A stretch of DNA of 64,000 nt. Source: CALECP01 sp964389925. Its GTDB lineage: Bacteria; Chloroflexota; Anaerolineae; Promineifilales; Promineifilaceae. Position numbers and translations under genes: made by a program. The first letter of the stretch is position 1. Every line of letters begins with the position of its first letter. The notes below the pieces were generated by a model that was given only the letters and a program-made list of their open reading frames with translations, was not told where the DNA came from and did no database searches. The stretch is taken from NCBI GenBank assembly GCA_964389925.1, contig CAYMGE010000004.1, positions 1 through 64,000 on the forward strand. Reading direction: 5' to 3'. Positions 42,739-50,080 of this stretch are shown here, one piece after another.

Positions 42739-45246
42739 CTACGACAATGTTTTCTGCATCCAAACACGCAGCCCCCCGTCACAGGTGGCCTTGGCCAAAC
42801 GAACGGTGTACGCGCCAGCAGGCAGTTGGGCGGTCTTTGGTAACAAGCCAATTAGCAAGCCCGTGCGCTCACTGTGGACATAGCGACCGTTCTGCACCAC
42901 GACGTTGGTGAGGCGATTGGCAACCCGTTCGACAGCACGCAAGACGTGACGGGTGCGATCTTGGACAGACATCTTGGGACGCAGCGCGAGCGGCGTGTTG
43001 GCATATTTGAGGTTGTACCAAACGTGCTGGAGATGGGCAGAAATCGCCTTGCCATTGTCAGAGACAGCCAGCCAGCCCTGTTGAGCTAATTCGGCAATTG
43101 CCAGCGGCGCAACAGAGCGGTTCCAAACGGCGCGGTCGGACTTGCCATTGAGATATGAATCTGCCAACATATACAGCACGCAACGGTTGGGATCGATAGC
43201 TGTCATCAAGGCGGCCACAATCACTTTCTGTGCCTCCTGACCGGCGACTTCATGGGCAAGCTGACAACGACGGTTCTCGTCAAAGTTGGTCGTTGTCAGT
43301 GCCTCCCATTCCTCACCATAGACACGCTGGTATGTGCGTTCAAACAGCCCATTGAGCCGTTCGCCTTGTCCGTGCTGGTCTTCCCGCCGGAGGCAAAGTA
43401 GCTCTAACGGCGGTGCAACCTGAGCCAGCATCCTGTCCATCTCACAGGCGTAATCCTCAATATGCAAGCCAATCTGTGTGTGCAGATCATCGAGCCAGTG
43501 ACCCATCGAGGTGCGAATACGGGGACGATGTTGCTTCGGCACATCGCGGAGCAGACCCCAGACTTTGCCGCGTAGGTAGTTGGGAATCTCGCGTTGTCTG
43601 ACCATCTGCACTGCCGACTGCGTAATCCACTCGCGCACCCACGAGATGTCCTCACCCGTCTTCACGGTCGCGTCGATGATCCGCTCTAATCGAATCGGCG
43701 CCGTGCGGGGAGCCGTGCCGTAGACAGCCACAGCCACCATGAGCAAATTGCAAAATTGACCTAAAATGCCGTCATTACGTGCGGCCGCGTGCATCGTGTC
43801 GGTCATGGCAGCAACGGTGTAGGTCGCTGGCACAGAGGGCGTTTTCGTCGCGGGACGTTGTGCGGGACGTGGCTGTGTGTCGATGCGTGGTGGTAGTTGA
43901 CGGCTATCATTGCGTGGCAAACGGGTGTTAGACAGCTTGCAGGGACGCAAAATAATCACCTCTCCCCACTGATTGGGCTGGCGCCAAATGATCGCTTTTT
44001 CATCCCCATCTGCGACATCCTCGAAGCGATGTACCAACACGCCATCATCCATATCTGCACCGCCTAACACGTCGGCGATGTAGTCGCGCCAATCTTGGGC
44101 ATTGACGATCAGGCTGTCGCGGGTGAGCTGGTAGTGACCACGTGGAATGCTGCGGTTCATGTTGACATCGGTGCAGATGTAGCGACGCAAGAAGCTGGGC
44201 AAGCGTAAATCTGGATAGCTGTAGTAGGTCAACTGTTCGAGCCGACCGCGATACTGCATCCGACGCAACCCCGCATAGTGACGGGGATCACCGCCTGCAT
44301 TGAGGAATTGGGGTAGGGGAGAAACCGAAGGTCGTGCATTTTCCACGAACTGTGGCACATAGCCGTCGAGGTCAATCAGCAGGTCGTGGGTCTCCTCACG
44401 CAGGTTGTTCAGCAGCCAGTCCGTATCCATAAATGGGGTGAGGTTGATGAGACTTTGTTTGTCAATTTCGGCCGAATTTTTGCCATGCACGACATCCAAT
44501 CCTACAAACGTTTCGCCATCATGCTGAGACAGCTCACGCTTGATGTTCTGGTTATTCGTCACAATATCGACACCCGCAGGTAAGCCTTTAACGACAATGG
44601 CATGACCTTTAATCTGCCCCATCGCCGTCATGAGGGTAATTTCCAACCGACTGGCTGCCAGCAGCTCACGCCGTTGATGAAGCGGGTCACTTGCGTGCTG
44701 GGCTTGCCATTGACCCGTGTGGGCGATGCGTTTAACAAAATCTGCCGAAATCCAGCTCATGCCATCCCATGCCGTATCCTCAGCCTGTCTCTCATCAACG
44801 ACGATGCCGACTGTCTCAACAGGGAAAAAGGCAAAGTAGCGAAAGGGACGCATCAGGCGAGAGAGGCGTTTTGAGAGCGTAAACAGACCTTTCTCCGTAG
44901 ATAGTCGCAGACAGCGTTGTGACAGAAATTGTGTCGTCGTCATACCGTCGATCTGGATGTCCACCGCGACATTATCTTTGACGTAGCGCAGCGTCGTGTC
45001 GTCGATGTATGTTTCAGCTTCGGCAACTTGGGTCGCTTCGCGCAACTGCCATGTGCGACGAACAAAGTCGTGATGGGTGGCAGGTTGGTCAGCGTGAAAC
45101 GTTTTGACAAGATAGGGATAACACGTTTCGCGGGTGAGTTGGTCAGCGGACAGTTGTGACTTGGGAGCGGTTGGGTCACTGCTTGGATAGTGGGTAGGCA
45201 GTGCCATCGTAATGTCTAGGTTTTGGGGCAGCGTAATGGTTAACAT
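42739..45246 (-). CDS. large plasmid protein, paralogue A (possible two-barrel polymerase-like)
   Basis: An 835-residue protein. The ATG at 45246 has an AAAGGAAC ribosome-binding site. Its sequence is clearly related to the 772-residue protein at 45583. Shared segments include TLSKRLSRLMRP, LEITLMTAMGQIKGHAIVV (Lys213), QSLINLTPFMDTDWLL, LNAGGDPRHY, VLGGADMDDGVLV (Asp398, Asp400, Asp401) and WRQPNQWGEVIILRP. The order of a GxxKG segment followed about 185 residues later by an Asp-rich GADxDDG loop recalls the two double-psi beta-barrels of RNA polymerases and RNA-dependent RNA polymerases. The third Asp is not at the canonical DxDGD position, however. No family is assigned with confidence; the polymerase idea is a hypothesis. 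The C-terminal about 350 residues are helical and unique. Confidence 0.75.
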   Translation of the reverse strand: MLTITLPQNLDITMALPTHYPSSDPTAPKSQLSADQLTRETCYPYLVKTFHADQPATHHDFVRRTWQLREATQVAEAETYIDDTTLRYVKDNVAVDIQIDGMTTTQFLSQRCLRLSTEKGLFTLSKRLSRLMRPFRYFAFFPVETVGIVVDERQAEDTAWDGMSWISADFVKRIAHTGQWQAQHASDPLHQRRELLAASRLEITLMTAMGQIKGHAIVVKGLPAGVDIVTNNQNIKRELSQHDGETFVGLDVVHGKNSAEIDKQSLINLTPFMDTDWLLNNLREETHDLLIDLDGYVPQFVENARPSVSPLPQFLNAGGDPRHYAGLRRMQYRGRLEQLTYYSYPDLRLPSFLRRYICTDVNMNRSIPRGHYQLTRDSLIVNAQDWRDYIADVLGGADMDDGVLVHRFEDVADGDEKAIIWRQPNQWGEVIILRPCKLSNTRLPRNDSRQLPPRIDTQPRPAQRPATKTPSVPATYTVAAMTDTMHAAARNDGILGQFCNLLMVAVAVYGTAPRTAPIRLERIIDATVKTGEDISWVREWITQSAVQMVRQREIPNYLRGKVWGLLRDVPKQHRPRIRTSMGHWLDDLHTQIGLHIEDYACEMDRMLAQVAPPLELLCLRREDQHGQGERLNGLFERTYQRVYGEEWEALTTTNFDENRRCQLAHEVAGQEAQKVIVAALMTAIDPNRCVLYMLADSYLNGKSDRAVWNRSVAPLAIAELAQQGWLAVSDNGKAISAHLQHVWYNLKYANTPLALRPKMSVQDRTRHVLRAVERVANRLTNVVVQNGRYVHSERTGLLIGLLPKTAQLPAGAYTVRLAKATCDGGLRVWMQKTLS

Positions 45247-45278
45247 AATCAGTTCCTTTGAGCTAAGTAGGTTGAAAA

Positions 45279-45313
45279 CAAAAAACCCGCCCATGCAGAG
45301 AGCATCGACGGGT
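45279..45313 (-). terminator. hairpin terminator/attenuator upstream of paralogue A
   Basis: Minus strand: ACCCGTCGATGC, short loop, GCATGGGCGGGT and TTTTTTG. It lies only 33 bases before the start codon at 45246, so it either ends transcription from the upstream operon or acts as a leader attenuator. The adjoining gap to 45582 contains no gene that I can support. Confidence 0.7.
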
Positions 45314-45582
45314 CAGGGAGGGTAGAAGCGGCGGTGGTCAGCGGTTCGCTAAGAATGCGCGGTCACAAACAGGCAGCGTCAGAAGAGATGTCAGTGGGTA
45401 AACCAAAAAGCCCATCAAACCGAGTGGTCTGACAGGCAATATTTTGTGAGTACCTCATAATCGTGGTGGTGGTTGGTGGCATTCAAGCCATTGAAAACAA
45501 ACTGCCAACGCACACTGCTTACAGCCGCAAGGCTGTGTCTACAGGACAAAAGAACAGGCTGCTCACTTGCTCGTCACTGGCG

Positions 45583-47901
45583 TTAGACACCCACCTCCTG
45601 CAACGCTGCGACCATCCGCACACCAATGGCTGACCACTGACCCTCTCGTGCGACTGCCTGCAATTGACGGACGATGAGAAATTCGTTGCCTGTTCCTAAC
45701 TGTTCAGCTCGCTCGCGTGCTAACCAAACAGCCGCGTCAGATGTTGTCTCACCCTTATCCAGATAGACGCTTGCCAACGCCCCACGTAAAATGCGCCGTT
45801 GGGTTGCTGGGTCAAAACAACTGAGAAAATCTTCAACTGAACGGCGTGCATCGCTAAATTTGTCAGCCTGATCGCGTTGGTTGAGAGCCGCGCCAAACCG
45901 TCGGTTTAGCTCACGCCCTAGCTGCAACCCTTCCTCATCTTGGGCAACCGCATCGAATAGTGCTTGGGGTGGTCGGGCAGCGGCAAGCAGCATATCCCGC
46001 CGCGCTGTGACCGCGACGATGTGCATTTGGATGCCCTGTTGCAACTGTGCCAGCCAATGGTGTTCAGAGCGACGGGGGCGGGGTGGCTGTTCCTCGCGGG
46101 GTAGGGTGCGGTCGATGCTGACCCGTTTGTGCAAAATGTCGGGGATAGGTGTACGTGTGGAAAGGATGGCACGGCTGTGGTCAAAACACCAGTCGCGCAC
46201 TTGGGAGACATCTGCGCCTGTCTTGACAGCGGAATCGATCACATCTTCAAGTGGGGCAGGCAGGGTATCTGGCAAGGTGCCATGCAAGGCTTGGTGCAGC
46301 ATGAGGGCATTACAGTACATGCCCAAGACACCAGCATTGGCAACGCTGCGCTCGATGGCGGCGTGCATGACATCGGTAGAATAGCTTTTCGCATCTTCGC
46401 CAATGCCGCCAGCGGTCTCTGGGTCAACGGCATTCGCGTAGGTGACCGTCTGGCTATCAATCCGTTGTGGTAGGTGGCGGCTGTCTGCCTTGGGATAGGA
46501 GAGCGTGTCACCGTTGGCAGTTGTCCATGTTAGGTCGGCCGAATTCTCCGTCGGTTTCAAAACAACAAACTCACCCAGTTGGTTTGGACTTCGCCAAGTC
46601 AACACCTTACGTTCCCCATCATGGTCTGTAAATCCATACAGCCACAACCCATCATCATTGTCCGCGCCGCCTAAAATGCCAGCAATGCCGTCTTGGTTGC
46701 CATCCTGCATCGCCAGCCAGTCATCGTCGTTGACCCACGCCGTCCCACGTCTATCATCAATGAACACCTCACCACGCCCCACGCGGTCTATCTCCAGCCC
46801 CCCTCGTTGGGCAATCCCAGCGGGCATGACGTAATGACGACCGCCGGGAATGGGGAGCCGCATCTTTTCCAACGTTTGGTAATTCAAGCGTTCCAAATGT
46901 TGGTTGACCAGCGTCTTGATGTGGCTGCGGTAGCGCGTTGGGTCGCCACCTGCCGCGATGAGCGCACGTAGCGGCCATTGGTCGGCGAGGTCGGCGGATA
47001 AAGTTCCCGCTTCATCCAATCCCCGAATGCGACCCACTATCTGCTCAATCTCCCCCTGCTCAATACTCTGCAAGAACAGCTCCCCTTCATCTTTGACATA
47101 GCCAAGCAGTTCTTGTGTATCAAAAAACGGCGTGAGATTGATCAGGCTCTGCACATCGAGCCGCATCTCGTTGTGACCCTGCACGGGGTTGAAGCCGACA
47201 AACGTCTGTCCCGTCGTCAGCTTGACTTGCGCCTTCGTGTCTTCTGGCAGCAGAAAATCTATCGGCTTGCCCTGTGCATCACACAGATCATCGACCACCA
47301 TAGCATGGCCTTTGTCTTGCCCCTTGGCGGTCAGAATGGTGAACTCGACACGCTGAAGATGGGACAGTTCTTGGGTAAGCTGTTCGCGTTTTAAGTCAGG
47401 TAAATCGCCCGCTAGTGCCATGCCTGCCAACATGTTGCGGCTGACCAACGCCGCGCCGTCCCAGACGTTGGCTTCATCCTCTGTCTGCTGCATGTACGAA
47501 ATGCGGATGGCATCTCTATCGAACAAACCGCTCATCCGTTGCGGTCTTAGCACACGACTCATGCGCTTGGATAGCACAAAGCCGCCTTTGCTCATATCCA
47601 ATTCAAGTCCGCTGTGTGTCAGGAAATCCGCTGTCGCCATCCCTGCCACATAGAGGTCAACCACCTGCTCGCCATTGACCCAGCGCAAGGTGGGTGCGTC
47701 TTGTCCAAAGGTAAATGCCACATCGGGGGCATGATCTGGTTCATTACTGTCATGTCGAACGATGTGCCACGCGCGACCCGTCTGCTCGACAAAGGGAAGG
47801 ACAGCGCGACCGACGTAATCGTGCCAACTGATAACCGTGTACGGCAACTGGTTGCGGTCAATGGGTGGCGTGAGATAACTTTTGGCTCCCCGACCACCCA
47901 T
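45583..47901 (-). CDS. large plasmid protein, paralogue B (possible two-barrel polymerase-like)
   Basis: A 772-residue protein, paralogue of the gene at 42739. Motifs in order: VLSKRMSRVLRPQRM; VEFTILTAKGQDKGHAMVVD with Lys197, continuing to GKPIDFLLPED and TGQTFVGFNPVQG; QSLINLTPFFDTQELLGYV; MRLPIPGGRHYVMPAG; GRGEVFIDD; ILGGADNDDGLWLY (Asp414, Asp416, Asp417); and TWRSPNQLGEFVVLKP. The stretch from KG through GxPxD to GQTF resembles the RNA polymerase beta-subunit GNKGV...GxPVDIV...GQ region. The 217-residue gap to the Asp motif is similar to that in single-chain two-barrel RNA polymerases. The gene starts in a TGATG overlap with the DUF4417 gene. Function unproven. Confidence 0.75.
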   Translation of the reverse strand: MGGRGAKSYLTPPIDRNQLPYTVISWHDYVGRAVLPFVEQTGRAWHIVRHDSNEPDHAPDVAFTFGQDAPTLRWVNGEQVVDLYVAGMATADFLTHSGLELDMSKGGFVLSKRMSRVLRPQRMSGLFDRDAIRISYMQQTEDEANVWDGAALVSRNMLAGMALAGDLPDLKREQLTQELSHLQRVEFTILTAKGQDKGHAMVVDDLCDAQGKPIDFLLPEDTKAQVKLTTGQTFVGFNPVQGHNEMRLDVQSLINLTPFFDTQELLGYVKDEGELFLQSIEQGEIEQIVGRIRGLDEAGTLSADLADQWPLRALIAAGGDPTRYRSHIKTLVNQHLERLNYQTLEKMRLPIPGGRHYVMPAGIAQRGGLEIDRVGRGEVFIDDRRGTAWVNDDDWLAMQDGNQDGIAGILGGADNDDGLWLYGFTDHDGERKVLTWRSPNQLGEFVVLKPTENSADLTWTTANGDTLSYPKADSRHLPQRIDSQTVTYANAVDPETAGGIGEDAKSYSTDVMHAAIERSVANAGVLGMYCNALMLHQALHGTLPDTLPAPLEDVIDSAVKTGADVSQVRDWCFDHSRAILSTRTPIPDILHKRVSIDRTLPREEQPPRPRRSEHHWLAQLQQGIQMHIVAVTARRDMLLAAARPPQALFDAVAQDEEGLQLGRELNRRFGAALNQRDQADKFSDARRSVEDFLSCFDPATQRRILRGALASVYLDKGETTSDAAVWLARERAEQLGTGNEFLIVRQLQAVAREGQWSAIGVRMVAALQEVGV

Positions 47902-48584
47902 CAGTGCCTCACCTGGTTGTTGGGTTGGCGCAGACTTTGCCAGTGCGTCGGCCGCCGAAGCACCTGCGTCATCGCCTCACAGTTTGGCGGTAACGCGCCA
48001 TAGGCGATGACAGCCACAGGGTCAATGCGCTGCATCATCGCTTGAAATCCCTTGACAAACAGCGTGTGTGCCAGCAGATCGGTGCGCCAGTTGACCCCAA
48101 CAGCAGACACCGCGACGACGCTGCCTTTGGGAATGCCCAAGAAGCAGAAGGGATAGGAGGCGGCCGAACTCCAACTGACCGTCGGGATGACCCACAGCCC
48201 TTGCTGCTGCCAAAATGCCCCACACCAGCGATTGCGATAGACGTTCCACAACTGTGTCGCCAGTGGATAGTCTCGGTACAAGCTAAAGTCCGGGGTCAGC
48301 ACAAACGGATATTTGCGTAGCTTGGGCAGCGACTTGCGCGGATTGCGCCAGACACTTTCAAAGCGATAATCGTCGAGAAAAAAATGGGTGGCGGCTGCCT
48401 TAAACGGCTTTTTCGGCCGCGCGCGGTAGCCGTAGGCGATGAGCGTATCGGGTAGATGCTGTTGGGTCAATGGGATCAGGTGTGGAATTCCCCACGCATT
48501 GGATGAGGGAAAACGCTCGTTGAGGTGCAGGCTATCTATATAGCCCGGCTGTGTCTGCCAGTTGTGGCTGCTACGTGTTGACAT
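47901..48584 (-). CDS. DUF4417-family protein
   Basis: A protein of 227 residues starting at 48584 after GGGAGCC. It has the hallmarks of DUF4417: LIAYGYRARPKKPFKAAATH, FFLDDYRFESVWRNP, LTPDFSLYRDYPLATQLWNV, GLWVIPTVSWSS and CFLGIPKGSVVAVSAVGV. The family occurs on plasmids and phages and its biochemical function is not established, to my knowledge. It is coupled to paralogue B downstream (TGATG junction), so the two are made together. Confidence 0.82.
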   Translation of the reverse strand: MSTRSSHNWQTQPGYIDSLHLNERFPSSNAWGIPHLIPLTQQHLPDTLIAYGYRARPKKPFKAAATHFFLDDYRFESVWRNPRKSLPKLRKYPFVLTPDFSLYRDYPLATQLWNVYRNRWCGAFWQQQGLWVIPTVSWSSAASYPFCFLGIPKGSVVAVSAVGVNWRTDLLAHTLFVKGFQAMMQRIDPVAVIAYGALPPNCEAMTQVLRRPTHWQSLRQPNNQVRH

Positions 48585-48645
48585 CAGTGGCTCCCTGTGT
48601 CTTGGATTGCAACACACAGCATAGCATGTGGCAACTTGCCGATGC
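48585..48645 (-). promoter_or_regulatory. leader of the DUF4417 operon
   Basis: Contains the element shared with the leader at 42336: ATGCTATGCTGTGTGTTGC, AATCC and the GGGAGCCAC ribosome-binding segment before the ATG. See the entry there for the comparison. Confidence 0.5.
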
Positions 48646-48704
48646 AACGATGGCGAGAAACCGTTCATGGGATAACCACAGATTGTTCTGTGGGCTGGGA
48701 AAAT

Positions 48705-48734
48705 AAAAAAAGCACACGGCGAACCGTATGCTTT
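48705..48734 (-). terminator. rho-independent terminator with tetraloop
   Basis: Minus strand: AAAGCATACGG, TTCG loop, CCGTGTGCTTT and TTTTATTTT. It follows the SSB-like gene ending at 48749. Confidence 0.88.
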
Positions 48735-48748
48735 AGTTTAATTAGCGA

Positions 48749-49633
48749 TTAAAAAGGAATTGAGTCACTCTCATCAACAGCAGGCGTGTTGGCGGGATTA
48801 TTAAATGCGTTCGACGCATGGTTCGTTTCGCGCATGGCGGCGGCATCAGTCCACTGCTTTTCCCACTCAGTCGCCACCTCTTGGCGCAATGCCTGATGAA
48901 CGGCAAAGTTTTCCTGACCGACAAATGTTGCGTCGATGTACTCTGACGCTGTGCGGTTCAGACGTGCGGTGAAGGGGTTCATGTGTGCCACTTTCTTGCC
49001 GCTGCCCATCGTGACATAGTGTGGCTTGCCGCTGGCGAACAGAGGCTGCAAGGTGATCTGCCACAAACACAGTGTGGGCAATGGATAGCCATTTTGCTGA
49101 CTGGCGACATTGGCAAATGCCCGTAACAGTTGTTCGACACCTGTGGCGAAGTTGTTATTGCGATAGCGACCCCCTTCGGGATTGTCCCATGCCGTCGTTT
49201 TTGTCTGACCACGCAAGCCCAAGACAACGGGTTCATGCAAGCCTGGCACCATGACCATCACCTGATAATGACTGGTGAAGCGACCTTCAACACGCTGTTT
49301 CTTGGGCGTGCGCCACGGATAGACGTGTTCATCGCCATGTTCGTCGGTGATGATGGCACGCTTGCGAACACCAATGGGGGTACAGGTCAAGGCACGGGTC
49401 ACATAGACGGGGACAAAATCTGCATGGGGGTCATCCCCGTACTGAATCTCCGTCTCTTCCCACCCTTCTGGGATACCGTCAATGGCTTCCACATCAATGG
49501 CAAAGAAGCCGCCGGCGTTTGTCGTGTCGCCTTTGTATTTGCCATGCCACGCAATTGCAGGATAGCCTTGCTCGTTTTCTTCTACATATAGGTCGTCGTT
49601 AATGTTCAGTTCTGGAATTTGTATGTCCAACAT
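48749..49633 (-). CDS. SSB-like protein with acidic C-terminal tail
   Basis: A 294-residue protein with an AGAGGAGC ribosome-binding site. The C-terminus is disordered and ends VDESDSIPF, matching the bacterial SSB tail (acidic residues followed by IPF) that recruits replication and repair proteins. The body (about residues 1-240) is beta-rich, e.g. YPAIAWHGKYKGDTTNAGGF and GRFTSHYQVMVMVPGLHEPV, compatible with an OB-type fold but not a recognisable classical SSB. RFTSHYQ and the following FATGVEQLLRAFANVASQQN suggest a phage/plasmid single-strand DNA-binding protein class. Own transcription unit: a terminator follows directly. Confidence 0.68.
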   Translation of the reverse strand: MLDIQIPELNINDDLYVEENEQGYPAIAWHGKYKGDTTNAGGFFAIDVEAIDGIPEGWEETEIQYGDDPHADFVPVYVTRALTCTPIGVRKRAIITDEHGDEHVYPWRTPKKQRVEGRFTSHYQVMVMVPGLHEPVVLGLRGQTKTTAWDNPEGGRYRNNNFATGVEQLLRAFANVASQQNGYPLPTLCLWQITLQPLFASGKPHYVTMGSGKKVAHMNPFTARLNRTASEYIDATFVGQENFAVHQALRQEVATEWEKQWTDAAAMRETNHASNAFNNPANTPAVDESDSIPF

Positions 49634-49732
49634 GATCTTTTGCTCCTCTGGCAGATTGCCGTCTTTGTTTTGCGAATAGCTCCTTTGCCATCCACGTCAC
49701 CTTTTGCGGCGTTAGCCGCTCTTTTTTGAGGG

Positions 49733-49806
49733 ATGAAGGATGAAGGCGGAAGGATGAAAAGAAGAGCGTGTTTAACTTCATCCTTCATCCTTTATCCTTC
49801 ATCCTT
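49733..49806. repeat. GGATGAA heptamer repeats, inverted pair
   Basis: GGATGAAGGATGAAGGCGG and GGATGAAAA are followed by TTCATCCTTCATCC, TTTATCC and TTCATCCTTCC. The array spans the junction between the 93-residue protein gene and the SSB-like gene; the stop of the former lies inside it. Confidence 0.8.
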
Positions 49807-50080
49807 CCCAAGGCGGCGGAGGGAAGGCGTTGAAACTGAACTGCCAAAGTGCGAGGGCACACAGTTGCCACAGGACGCAGGTGGCTCGTTCAATGCCGCA
49901 GCAGGTGACAGTGTAGAAGGGTTCTTGTGGGTCATCGCAGGTCAGGGTCAGTATTATTTTGGCAGGTGGTTGGGTCTCTTGCGGAGCGACTGAAATGCCT
50001 ACCCACCAAACGGTGTGGCTCAATCTGTCATTGACTAACGTCAGATCGTTTGCCAATGTGCGGTAGATTTGTTCATCCAT
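49799..50080 (-). CDS. hypothetical protein coupled to the methylase-helicase
   Basis: A 93-residue protein starting in a TAATG overlap with the stop of the large helicase gene. It begins MDEQIYRTLANDLTLVNDRL. The C-terminal PPPPWEG comes from the repeat array, in which its stop codon lies, so the tail may be a recent replacement. Four cysteines occur in CDDPQEPFYTVTCCGIERAT and nearby, without a clear zinc-finger spacing. Function unknown. Confidence 0.6.
   Translation of the reverse strand: MDEQIYRTLANDLTLVNDRLSHTVWWVGISVAPQETQPPAKIILTLTCDDPQEPFYTVTCCGIERATCVLWQLCALALWQFSFNAFPPPPWEG

Noticed and set aside
48749..49633. Ordinary chromosomal ssb
   Set aside because: The length (294) and body sequence do not match the 150-180-residue OB-fold SSB; only the tail does, so it is called SSB-like.
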